Below are positions 43,827-52,085 of a stretch of DNA of 64,000 bases, piece after piece. The notes beneath the pieces were generated by a model. It had not been told where the DNA came from. It saw nothing but the letters and a program-made list of their open reading frames with translations, and did no database searches. Position 1 is the stretch's first letter; every line of letters starts with the position of its first letter. The translations under genes and the position numbers were made by a program. Source of the stretch: Hahellaceae bacterium (lineage in GTDB: Bacteria; Pseudomonadota; Gammaproteobacteria; Pseudomonadales; Oleiphilaceae). Where the stretch lies: the NCBI GenBank assembly GCA_016716085.1, contig JADJWY010000023.1, positions 682,001 through 746,000 on the forward strand, given 5' to 3'.

Positions 43827-45074
43827 TCAATCGATCAGTCCCAACTCTACCGCCAACAAGATCATGGCGGTTGCCGCAGCCTCTTTTGGAAAGGGGTGAT
43901 CAAGGTGCGGAGAACCAAAACGCATCAACTTGGGGAAAGGGTCGTAAGACATATTCCAATGATGTGCTCTAATCATGGCCAGGTCGGTCGCCATCGGAAC
44001 TTTTAACTTAGCCTCAGATTGAGTCAGCTGCATGTCATTGTTTGAGTCATACCGGTTCAGGGCCATCACACCCTGAATTTGGAAATACGGCACCTCCATC
44101 GCGGTCGTAGAGCCGGTAATATTAAAGATCGGGATCTCCAGAGCCTTCAGAAACGCTTTGTTTTCCGCCAAAAATTTCTCTCGTGCAGTGGTGGTGAGAT
44201 CGTAGACGGCTTCTTTGATATTGTACTCATCAATCCGCCGAAGCGTGCCAGAAGACACATCAATTGCAGGCGAAATGACAGAAAGAAAGGCTGCCAACGC
44301 TTTTTCTACCTTGGGCAGGTCCAGATCTTTGATCGAACCAAAAATATCATCCGCCAGGTAAGATCCACCTATCGCCCCACCCCAGTTAAAGATGCAGCGG
44401 ATTCGATCTTTCAGATCCGGGCGTTGCACCAATAATTGATAGATATCAGGCGCCCCTTTGCTATACCCGATCAGGACGATATCTTTGGGTGGCTGACACT
44501 GTTCCGGCTTGATCTTTTGTGTGTCTGCCGCAAACCCTTCGCCGCGCTCGATCGCGGCCAGCAGATCGGCCGAATTCGCAGCGCATCCTCGCATGGGATG
44601 AGAGTCAGAGCGCAGGATGCGAATCCCCAGACGCTTCTCGATGGCTGGAAAGGCGGTCTGAAACGCTTGAACGGGTAGCATTCCCGTCAGCAGTCCGGGA
44701 GAAAAAACCAGGGTGGTATTCTGAATGGACGACGGCACCTCGACCGGGGGCAAATCCAATTGCCACTCGCGAATTTCGTCGCCCCGAAGAAAGGCTTCCG
44801 CCAGCTTTTGCCGATCTGTACGCTTATCTTTTCGTCCCAGTAGCTTTGTGTTATCCGCCTTTTTGAGCGCCACCTTGTCATTCAAGGCTTCAGTCAGGAA
44901 GATGTTTCGCCAGCGGATGCCGCACCAGCGTTTAATAAAAGGGTGGGTAAAAACAGATTTATCCGCTTTGATCAGCGCCCGGACTTCAGAGATAAGGCGG
45001 TCATAATCGCCTGTGTATTCAAGTTTCTCCAGTGCCTCTATTCGTTTTCTATTCATCAATGAACTGCTTTCCAT
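43827..45074 (-). CDS. Alpha/beta-hydrolase-like protein with EF-hand-like loop
   Basis: 415 residues without signal peptide. The nucleophile elbow is LIGYSKGAPD with Ser205; LVFSPGLLTGMLP earlier fits an oxyanion strand, and RAHHWNMSYDPF or HLDHPFP near the end may hold the catalytic His. At about residues 341-352 the sequence DSNNDMQLTQSE reads as an EF-hand-type calcium loop (D, N, D, Q, T, E at positions 1, 3, 5, 7, 9, 12). It lies directly downstream of the lipase gene behind a hairpin. No named family was recognised. Met7 is an alternative start. Confidence 0.7.
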   Translation of the reverse strand: MESSSLMNRKRIEALEKLEYTGDYDRLISEVRALIKADKSVFTHPFIKRWCGIRWRNIFLTEALNDKVALKKADNTKLLGRKDKRTDRQKLAEAFLRGDEIREWQLDLPPVEVPSSIQNTTLVFSPGLLTGMLPVQAFQTAFPAIEKRLGIRILRSDSHPMRGCAANSADLLAAIERGEGFAADTQKIKPEQCQPPKDIVLIGYSKGAPDIYQLLVQRPDLKDRIRCIFNWGGAIGGSYLADDIFGSIKDLDLPKVEKALAAFLSVISPAIDVSSGTLRRIDEYNIKEAVYDLTTTAREKFLAENKAFLKALEIPIFNITGSTTAMEVPYFQIQGVMALNRYDSNNDMQLTQSEAKLKVPMATDLAMIRAHHWNMSYDPFPKLMRFGSPHLDHPFPKEAAATAMILLAVELGLID

Positions 45075-45076
45075 TT

Positions 45077-45109
45077 AAAAGACCGGCCACCTTCACCTGG
45101 CAGCCGGTC
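45077..45109 (-). terminator. Terminator-like hairpin between lipase and hydrolase genes
   Basis: On the minus strand GACCGGC pairs GCCGGTC with further CCA/TGG pairing inside and is followed by TTTTAA. It sits 12 bases after the lipase stop and only a few bases before the hydrolase start, so the hydrolase would depend on readthrough or on another start site. Confidence 0.6.
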
Positions 45110-45120
45110 AGCCGAGTGGC

Positions 45121-46104
45121 TTACAGCCCCGCGTTCTTCAGGCGGTTTGCCTGTTGACGGTAGAGACTGACGGGGTCGTGCCACAGTGAACGAACACCCA
45201 GTACATGATTAATCGCATCAACATGGTTGGCGTCGTAGGCGCCGATGTAATAGCCCAGCTTCTGCGAACACACCGACACCAATCCATCGCTCTGCTCACC
45301 CCCAAAGGCCAGTGACGTCGTCACCAGGAAAGGGTCCAGTACGTCGAGTACGTTGGTTAACACACTCTTTCCTGCCCAGGAATACACCTTGATGGGGTTA
45401 CCATTGACGGTGACGGAGGTTGCACGATCCTCCGTGCAATAGCCCGAAGCAACACCATAGGGGTGGCGCGCATTCAGTGCGTTCGTGCCGGTCGACGTCA
45501 GCGTTTCCAGCGAAGCGATCGCGTTCTGGGGACTACTATTACCCGACAACCAGCCAATCACCGTTCCAAATGCATTCGCAAGCGCAGCCGCTCCACCTTC
45601 AATACCGCTACCAACCGGGATAATGCCCCGGATCATGTCAGCCGTCCTGGAGCCCTTATTGACGCCGTCGACCGAGGTCAGGGACGCAATACGCCCTTTA
45701 CCGGGTGCATTCATGGCCGCATCGAAAGTGATCGCCGCACGTGAGGTCGGAGAGCCTTGACTGTGTGCAATGATATTAAACTTGGACGCAGTGCCATATA
45801 CGTTATTGTTGATATCCGTGGCAAGACGCTGCCCGCGCTGTTCGCTGTCGTTGAACGGCGAAACTGATGCAACCACGACGTCGGCGCCGCTACGGCACAG
45901 ATTCATAGGAATCGTATGAAAATAACCAATTAGTCCGCCAATGGAATCAAACCCCGTGATGCCGTGTACCAGCAAAAACGGGTATTTGGTGTCGGTATAT
46001 CCGCCACCGGTAAACCAATATTGGGAGCAACCAGTTGCCAGTGCGAAGGGAGCAGATGCGATACAGGATACGCAGAGCAGAGCTCTGAGTAGGAACGTTT
46101 TCAT
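45121..46104 (-). CDS. Secreted triacylglycerol lipase (family I, Pseudomonas LipA-like)
   Basis: 327 residues with a signal peptide of about 23 residues (ending FALA). The lipase core is visible: YPFLLVHGITGF, the elbow IIAHSQGSPTSR with Ser115, Asp273 (GEQSDGLVS) and His294 (YDANHVDAINH). Cys223 and Cys279 correspond to the disulfide of Pseudomonas LipA. Such enzymes are secreted by the type II system, and many need the steric foldase Lif, which is not encoded next to it here. Confidence 0.92.
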   Translation of the reverse strand: MKTFLLRALLCVSCIASAPFALATGCSQYWFTGGGYTDTKYPFLLVHGITGFDSIGGLIGYFHTIPMNLCRSGADVVVASVSPFNDSEQRGQRLATDINNNVYGTASKFNIIAHSQGSPTSRAAITFDAAMNAPGKGRIASLTSVDGVNKGSRTADMIRGIIPVGSGIEGGAAALANAFGTVIGWLSGNSSPQNAIASLETLTSTGTNALNARHPYGVASGYCTEDRATSVTVNGNPIKVYSWAGKSVLTNVLDVLDPFLVTTSLAFGGEQSDGLVSVCSQKLGYYIGAYDANHVDAINHVLGVRSLWHDPVSLYRQQANRLKNAGL

Positions 46105-46269
46105 TGAGTGCCTCCAGGGCCGTCGTTATTGTGTTTATTAAATGACAGCACCATTGTACTGCGTGCGATAAGCACAATATATCGCCCGTTGGAGTGACCT
46201 GGCGCGAATTGAATAGTTCTAGTGTGTTTATTCTAATTCTTGGTTTTAACATGAAGCGACAGTCGAAAA

Positions 46270-46743
46270 ATGACACGATTTCGGAAACCACACACCATGC
46301 ACGTGAATCTCAAAAGCTCTACCGAGCAACTGAATGCAATCAAGGAGCGAGTTGCAAAACACATTCAGGCCCAATGGGGCAAGGCTGAAGCACAGGGACG
46401 CAAAGTATTAAATGAACTGGGCGCTGAGCTGGATGCCGAAGATCACTCGCTGTCAGCCGTTGTCGCACGCATTCGCGCCAAAAACCCTACCCTGAAGGTG
46501 CTGGCCGGCAATCTCGATCTGGCCACCTATGATCTTCGGGGGCGTTTGAACTGGGACCTGAGCATGATGTCGGCCTACGCTAAAATGCGCGCAGAGCAGA
46601 CCTTAGAGCGCGATATCAAGCCGCGTATGAATGAATATCTGAGTCAGGTGGAAGAGAAAATCAAGGCGATCAAAGGTAAGTCGGCCACGGTGCCGGCAGA
46701 GGCCAACGCCCAACCAAACACCCAAGCCACCACGAGTGCCTGA
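46270..46743 (+). CDS. Helical protein of unknown function
   Basis: 157 residues, rich in Ala, Glu, Lys and Gln and predicted helical (STEQLNAIKERVAKHIQAQWGKAEAQGRKVL), with a low-complexity tail (EANAQPNTQATTSA). A segment with Leu-rich pattern (NPTLKVLAGNLDLATYDLRGRL) separates two helical parts. Composition resembles phasins or other granule/nucleoid-associated helical proteins, but no motif settles this. The start may instead be the ATG at 46297. It is followed by a strong terminator. Confidence 0.7.
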   Translation: MTRFRKPHTMHVNLKSSTEQLNAIKERVAKHIQAQWGKAEAQGRKVLNELGAELDAEDHSLSAVVARIRAKNPTLKVLAGNLDLATYDLRGRLNWDLSMMSAYAKMRAEQTLERDIKPRMNEYLSQVEEKIKAIKGKSATVPAEANAQPNTQATTSA

Positions 46744-46795
46744 GACACGGCTTAAATGGAAACCCCTCACTAGACCCAAAAGCTAGAGAGAATTT

Positions 46796-46818
46796 GCCCC
46801 GTCAGGGGCTTTTTTTTT
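46796..46818 (+). terminator. Rho-independent terminator
   Basis: The stem GCCCC/GGGGC with loop GTCA is followed by nine Ts on the plus strand. It ends the transcript of the helical protein gene just before the convergent msrA stop. Confidence 0.9.
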
Positions 46819-46821
46819 ACC

Positions 46822-47463
46822 TCACAGACAGCTCACCCCTGTGCCACGTAGACCGCAATACCCGTCAGGATGGGTGTACAGGTATTGCTGGTGATACGCT
46901 TCGGCATAGTAAAAGGGTACCTTGCACGCAATTTCGGTGGTAATAGACCCCATTCCGTGAGATTTCAGTTGGACTTCGTAACCCTCAGCCAATGCGCTGG
47001 CCGCGGCGAGGTCAGCCTCCGTCTCACAGAAGATGGCGGATCGGTACTGGCTACCCACATCATTGCCCTGCCGCATTCCCTGCGTAGGATCGTGCGCTTC
47101 CCAAAAAAGCCTTAAAACCTGCAAAAGCGTTATTTTTTGAGGGTCAAAAACCACCCGCACAACCTCGGTATGCCCCGTATGACCACTGCACACTTCGTCA
47201 TACGTCGGATGGGGGGTGAACCCGCCGGCATACCCCACTGCCGTCACGAAAACGCCCGGCTGCCGCCAGAACAGCCGCTCAGCCCCCCAGAAGCACCCCA
47301 ATCCCAGCGTAATGCACATCATCCCCTCAGGAAAGGGAGGAAACAGACTCTGTTTCAGAACAGGATGAATACCCTGAGTCAGTATGGGGCGATCCCGCCC
47401 CGGCAGGGCCGTTTCAGCGGTGGGTAACTGTAATTTTGATGCGGGAACGGATCGAAAAAACAC
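46822..47463 (-). CDS. msrA: Peptide methionine-S-sulfoxide reductase A
   Basis: Reduces Met-S-sulfoxide in proteins. The active site GCFWG has the nucleophile Cys57, and the C-terminal resolving cysteines appear in GYCGLRGTGVSC. The 55-residue N-terminal extension before GCFWG (LPTAETALPGRDRPI) is shared with the long MsrA of Pseudomonas and E. coli. Length 213. It is divergent from the receiver protein gene with 73 bases between. Confidence 0.95.
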   Translation of the reverse strand: MFFRSVPASKLQLPTAETALPGRDRPILTQGIHPVLKQSLFPPFPEGMMCITLGLGCFWGAERLFWRQPGVFVTAVGYAGGFTPHPTYDEVCSGHTGHTEVVRVVFDPQKITLLQVLRLFWEAHDPTQGMRQGNDVGSQYRSAIFCETEADLAAASALAEGYEVQLKSHGMGSITTEIACKVPFYYAEAYHQQYLYTHPDGYCGLRGTGVSCL

Positions 47464-47536
47464 GGTGCTACCCTCCAGATAAAGATACTATGTGCTAGAT
47501 TATACGAAGCTGGATAAATTCTCGAAGGACAGGTAC

Positions 47537-48838
47537 ATGGCTTTAAAAACCGCACTGGTTGTAGATGATTCCAAATTAGCCAGAATCACCCTGCAGCGTC
47601 TGCTAGAAAAACACGAACTAACGGTGCACTGCGCCGAGTCCGGCATTCAGGCGCTGGACTTACTCAAGGACCTGTCGCCTGACATTATATTCATGGATCA
47701 CTTGATGCCGGAACTGGATGGTTTCGAGACCACCCAGAAAATCAAGGGAGACCCACGCCTACGCCACATCCCTGTCATTATGTGCAGCGGCAAAGAAGGC
47801 GTCGACAACTACGAAGAGCAAGCCGTTGCCATTGGCGCTTCAGGCATTCTCTCGAAGCCTCCGCAGCCGGAGAAATTGCAAGAGGTGATGATCATCGCTG
47901 AAAAGGTGCTGGGGCAAAAAGACACCCTATCCACACCCGCGGCACCCACTGTGCCTGTCGCAGCATATGCCTCACAGAGCGTGCTTGATGACGCACTGGC
48001 CCGCATCGAGCGGCTGGAAAACAAACCGGTCAGCCTACCGTCTTTTGATGGGTTCCAGCACCAGCTTCAGGATAATACTGCCCGTATCGCCTCGGTCGAG
48101 TCCCAGGCGACAGAATTCGCTCAGCAGTTTACAGGGCTCAGTGAAGAATGCAGTAGCCTGGAGACCCGTTTCGGCGGTCTGGACGCGAAAGTGGAGTCGC
48201 TCACCGAAATCATCAGCGCCCTCGAAAAATTCCGCCTGGAGTGGGAGGGTAAATTACAGACCTTGAGCGACGCATCGTCTCATCCTGCCGTTGAACCCAC
48301 GCCTGCGATCGACGAAGAAGCCCTAGGCGGGCGTGTCGCCCGCGATGTGGAAAATACGCTCACGCCTGTGTTTGAGTCTGAACTGAAGGCACTTGAGGCC
48401 CGGCTGAATCAGGCGCTGGATGAGGCCATCAGCGAGTCACGTAAAGATCTCGACGTTAGCCTCGCAGAACAGATTTCGCGTTCAGTCCAGAGCGCCACCC
48501 CCAGCGAAGGCGCTCTCAGCGAGTCGCCCTCTGCTGAGGCCGTCGCAGACCATTTGCGCCCCCATCTTGCCGAGATAGTCGTTCAGACCACAACGGCGGC
48601 TATTGATACGCGCCTTGAAGACATGAACAGTGAACTAAAGATGCAGCATAGCTCACTCGAAGTTCACCTGAAACAATGGGTTGAAGCGCAGCTCGCGGCA
48701 CAAAATGAGGCCCAGCAGATGCCTGCCCCACCCTCTGCGCCGACGCCCCCCCCCTCAGGAGGCGGCGCAATGCCACTGGCAGTCGGCGCAATCGTCGTCG
48801 CCGTCATCGCCCTGGCACGGTCCTTCGGGTTGTTCTGA
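47537..48838 (+). CDS. Second receiver protein with C-terminal membrane anchor
   Basis: 433 residues from the ATG at 47537. Receiver domain at 1-120 with Asp10/Asp11, Asp54 (IFMDHLMPE), Ser84 and Lys107 (LSKPPQ). A long acidic helical region (about 145-395) follows, with heptad patterns (ARIASVESQATEFAQQF), then a Pro-rich hinge (PAPPSAPTPPPSGGG), and a last membrane segment PLAVGAIVVAVIALARSFGLF ending the protein. No output domain. The receiver shares the VDDSK-ARxxLxxLLE and DHLMPxxxGxExTxxIK patterns with the protein at 35724-36845. Its stop is 3 bases before cmoA. Confidence 0.85.
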   Translation: MALKTALVVDDSKLARITLQRLLEKHELTVHCAESGIQALDLLKDLSPDIIFMDHLMPELDGFETTQKIKGDPRLRHIPVIMCSGKEGVDNYEEQAVAIGASGILSKPPQPEKLQEVMIIAEKVLGQKDTLSTPAAPTVPVAAYASQSVLDDALARIERLENKPVSLPSFDGFQHQLQDNTARIASVESQATEFAQQFTGLSEECSSLETRFGGLDAKVESLTEIISALEKFRLEWEGKLQTLSDASSHPAVEPTPAIDEEALGGRVARDVENTLTPVFESELKALEARLNQALDEAISESRKDLDVSLAEQISRSVQSATPSEGALSESPSAEAVADHLRPHLAEIVVQTTTAAIDTRLEDMNSELKMQHSSLEVHLKQWVEAQLAAQNEAQQMPAPPSAPTPPPSGGGAMPLAVGAIVVAVIALARSFGLF

Positions 48839-48841
48839 GGC

Positions 48842-49573
48842 ATGTCTGAGAAGAAGGATCAAATTTTTGCCAGGGCACTGGATGCCGTCAGCCCCTTCCG
48901 GTTCGACGAGCAGGTAGCGCAGGTCTTTCCCGACATGATCAATCGTTCAGTACCAGGCTACGGCCTGATGCTGGAGATGATCAGTGTTATTACACGAACT
49001 TATGCGCGTCCCAATACAGTGCTTTATGACCTGGGCTGTTCGCTCGGTGCCTCAACGCTGGCGATGCGACATGCCCTGACCTCTCCGAACTACCATATTT
49101 TTGGTATCGACAATTCAGAACCCATGATTGAGCGTTGTCAGGCCATTCTCAACCGGGACCGCCATCCTGTGCCGGTAACATTGGAGTGCTGTGACATTGA
49201 GTCGGTACAGTTTAAGCCGACCTCTGTTGCGACCATGAATTTTACCTTACAATTCATCCCACCGGATCGACGCGGACCGCTGCTGGCAGCAATTGCCCGT
49301 TCGATGGTGCCTGGCGGCGCACTCATTCTGTCGGAAAAACTGCGCTTTGATCAACCGGCCGAAGAGACCACGCTGAGTGAGCTTCACCTCGATTTTAAAC
49401 GCTCACGGGGCTACAGCGAGATGGAAATTGCCCAGAAACGGGCGTCGCTGGAGCGCGTACTGATCCCTGAAACCTTTCACGCACATCGGGAGCGGTTGCG
49501 GGAATCCGGTTTTTCATCCGTAACGCTGTGGTTTCAATGCTTTAATTTTTGCTCAATACTTGCGATCAAATGA
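48842..49573 (+). CDS. cmoA: Carboxy-S-adenosyl-L-methionine synthase
   Basis: Makes carboxy-SAM from SAM and prephenate for cmo5U34 modification of tRNA wobble uridines. The SAM-binding motif is YDLGCSLGAST, with FGIDNSEPMIERC and FTLQFIPPDRR typical of CmoA. Length 243. It starts 3 bases after the receiver gene and its stop overlaps cmoB as ATGA, so it forms a tight three-gene unit. Confidence 0.95.
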   Translation: MSEKKDQIFARALDAVSPFRFDEQVAQVFPDMINRSVPGYGLMLEMISVITRTYARPNTVLYDLGCSLGASTLAMRHALTSPNYHIFGIDNSEPMIERCQAILNRDRHPVPVTLECCDIESVQFKPTSVATMNFTLQFIPPDRRGPLLAAIARSMVPGGALILSEKLRFDQPAEETTLSELHLDFKRSRGYSEMEIAQKRASLERVLIPETFHAHRERLRESGFSSVTLWFQCFNFCSILAIK

Positions 49574-50547
49574 TTTCACTGGATGATTATTTTGCAGCGG
49601 CGGACACCCATCGCCTGGGTCGTTTTTCGGAAGCGCTGCGCACTACCCTTAAGAAACGCTACTTTCAGAAGATCCATGGCGATCTTGCCAGTTGGGAAGA
49701 GCATCTGCAGACCTTGCCAGGTGTACGTCCGGCTCACTGGAACTTTGATAGCAGCGCCATCGAGATTGGCGAACCCAGTGACCTTAACCCTGCCCAGCAT
49801 CAACTTTTACTCAAGGGGCTGCAAGGACTGCACCCCTGGCGGAAAGGTCCCTTCCGATTTTTCGGTCACCTGATTGACACAGAATGGCGTTCTGACTGGA
49901 AATGGGACCGTTTGGCCCCTCATCTTTCACCACTTTCGGGGCGGACGGTTCTGGATGTCGGCTGCGGCAGCGGCTACCACTGCTGGCGCATGGCCGGTGC
50001 CGGCGCCAGCTTTGTGTTAGGCATTGACCCCTCGCTTAAGTTTCTCTACCAGTTCTATGCCGTTAAGCACTTCTTGCCCGACGCACCGGTATATTATCTG
50101 CCGCTGAGGTCGGAGGATCTGCCGCTCAATATGGGTTGCTTTGACACAGTGTTCTCAATGGGCGTGCTCTACCACCGAAAGTCACCCTTCGAGCATCTCG
50201 AAGAGCTGAAGGCAGCCTTGTCGCCGGGGGGAGAGCTGGTTCTGGAAACGCTGGTCGTGCCCGGCACGGCCGAAACGGTTCTCACGCCCCTGGATCGCTA
50301 TGCGCAGATGCGTAATGTCTGGTGCATTCCCAGTGCGGAGGCTGCCGCGTTATGGTTACGTAAAATTGGCATGATGGATGTGCGCATCGTCGATATTTCA
50401 GTCACCTCCCGTGAAGAGCAGCGTCGGACCGACTGGATGAAATTTTTATCGTTATCGGACTTCCTCGACCCGGAATGCCCATCCCGAACGATTGAGGGCT
50501 ACCCTGCCCCCACCCGAGCCATTCTGGTTGCCCGCAAGCCCTATTAG
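49570..50547 (+). CDS. cmoB: tRNA U34 carboxymethyltransferase CmoB
   Basis: Transfers the carboxymethyl group from carboxy-SAM to 5-hydroxyuridine at tRNA position 34. The N-terminal part (HPWRKGPFRFFGHLIDTEWRSDWKWDR) is characteristic, and the Rossmann motif is VLDVGCGSGYHCWRM. The ATG at 49570 is chosen because it overlaps the cmoA stop (ATGA) and gives MISLDDYFAA, like the family; a frame seven codons longer is open but lies inside cmoA. Product: 325 residues. Confidence 0.95.
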   Translation: MISLDDYFAAADTHRLGRFSEALRTTLKKRYFQKIHGDLASWEEHLQTLPGVRPAHWNFDSSAIEIGEPSDLNPAQHQLLLKGLQGLHPWRKGPFRFFGHLIDTEWRSDWKWDRLAPHLSPLSGRTVLDVGCGSGYHCWRMAGAGASFVLGIDPSLKFLYQFYAVKHFLPDAPVYYLPLRSEDLPLNMGCFDTVFSMGVLYHRKSPFEHLEELKAALSPGGELVLETLVVPGTAETVLTPLDRYAQMRNVWCIPSAEAAALWLRKIGMMDVRIVDISVTSREEQRRTDWMKFLSLSDFLDPECPSRTIEGYPAPTRAILVARKPY

Positions 50548-50562
50548 CGCACCGTACGACTT

Positions 50563-52053
50563 TCAGGACGTCGCCGGCCATTCTGACAGGGCCGCGATCA
50601 TATTGCGCAGTAAGCGCCAGAATGCCTCCACAGAGGCAATCTCGACACGTTCATCGGGCGAGTGGGCGCCGCGGATGATTGGTCCAAAGGAAACCATGTC
50701 TAATAAGGGATAGTTGGCCCCGATAATGCCGCATTCCAGTCCCGCATGGATGACTTTGACCTGAGCCGGCTCGCCAAAGGTTTGCTCATGCACCGTTTGA
50801 AACAAGCGTAACGCTGGAGACTCGGGATCGGGCGTCCAGCCGGGATAACCGTTATCCAGACTGACCTGACAGCCTGCCAGTTCAAACACGGCCCGAATAC
50901 GGGCTGCCAGCGCACGCAATTCAGACGCCCTCAGTGCGCGGGCCAGTAAGCATCCCTGTAAGCGCCCGCCTGAGAGCTTGATGACCCCCAGATTATTGGA
51001 GGTGGCGACCACCTGATGGAATTCCGGACTCATGCGTTCAACGCCATGAGGCGCAGCCAGTAGTAGGTGGATAAAGCGTCGGGTATCATCACGGGACAGC
51101 GCCTGCAGGTGAAGTTCACCGCCCTCTGAGGCGAGATTTAAAGGACTCAGCTGAATCGTCAGCCCCGGCTCGACCGAGGCCATTTCCTCCTGAATCAGGC
51201 CCGCCAGCAAGTCCACTTCTTGGGCCAGCTTAGGGACGAAGGCGGAGGCCACCGAAAAAATAACGCTTGATTCACGCGGCAAAGCATTGCGTAGGGAACC
51301 TCCATCAAACTGGATGACACGGCAATCAGTCAGGCGGCACACCGCCTCCACAAGGCGAGCGGTCAAGCGAATCGCGTTACCCCGCCCCTTATCGATATCC
51401 AGGCCTGAGTGACCGCCGCGCAGTCCTCCCAGATCCAGACGATGGATGGCCCACTCATTCGGGTTCAGGGTCTGTAGCGACCACTCTGCACTCACATTGA
51501 TATCGACGCCACCTGCGCAGCCCACGTAGACGTCCCCTCGATCCTCAGAGTCCAGATTGAGCAGAACACTCCCCCTTAGCCAATGGGGACGGAGTTCCAG
51601 CGCGCCACGCATGCTGCTTTCTTCTTCAATCGTAAACAAGGCCTCCAGTGGACCATGCGGCAGGTCATCACACTCCAGAACCGCCAGCGCCGCCGCAACG
51701 CCCATGCCGTTATCAGCCCCCAGTGTGGTGTCGGTAGCCATCACCCACCCCTCGACCTCGCGAACCTGGATCGGATCGGTTTCAAAGCAGTGGGGACTGT
51801 GCTTGCGCTTTTGCGACACCATATCAAGGTGACCCTGAAGGATGACAGGGCAGCGATCTTCATAGCCCGGCGTCGCCGGTTTGCGGATGAGCAGATTTCC
51901 GGCTTCGTCCTGCTCAGAGGTAAAACCCCGATCCGATGCCCACGCGACGAGCTGCGCCCTCAGCGCCTGCTCGTGCCCGGAAGGACGCGGGATCTCACAG
52001 AGTCGTTGGAAGTGTTGCCACAGCGGACGTGGGGACAAGTGAGCGAGGGACAT
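50563..52053 (-). CDS. pepD: Cytosolic non-specific dipeptidase PepD (M20C)
   Basis: Zinc aminoacyl-histidine dipeptidase of 496 residues. Metal-site motifs are LQGHLDMVSQ, TTLGADNGMGVA and TIEEESSMRGA, with the catalytic Asp and Glu following each; HAGLECGIIG near residue 450 belongs to the second metal site. It is convergent with cmoB and follows the degenerate receiver gene on the same strand. Confidence 0.95.
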   Translation of the reverse strand: MSLAHLSPRPLWQHFQRLCEIPRPSGHEQALRAQLVAWASDRGFTSEQDEAGNLLIRKPATPGYEDRCPVILQGHLDMVSQKRKHSPHCFETDPIQVREVEGWVMATDTTLGADNGMGVAAALAVLECDDLPHGPLEALFTIEEESSMRGALELRPHWLRGSVLLNLDSEDRGDVYVGCAGGVDINVSAEWSLQTLNPNEWAIHRLDLGGLRGGHSGLDIDKGRGNAIRLTARLVEAVCRLTDCRVIQFDGGSLRNALPRESSVIFSVASAFVPKLAQEVDLLAGLIQEEMASVEPGLTIQLSPLNLASEGGELHLQALSRDDTRRFIHLLLAAPHGVERMSPEFHQVVATSNNLGVIKLSGGRLQGCLLARALRASELRALAARIRAVFELAGCQVSLDNGYPGWTPDPESPALRLFQTVHEQTFGEPAQVKVIHAGLECGIIGANYPLLDMVSFGPIIRGAHSPDERVEIASVEAFWRLLRNMIAALSEWPATS

Positions 52054-52085
52054 GCGGAATCCTGATTGCGAGCGAAAGCCGCATC

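Noticed and set aside
46251..46388. Short open frame starting at ATG 46251 before the helical protein gene
   Set aside because: It runs in another frame through the helical protein gene, and its codon use is that of a shadow frame.
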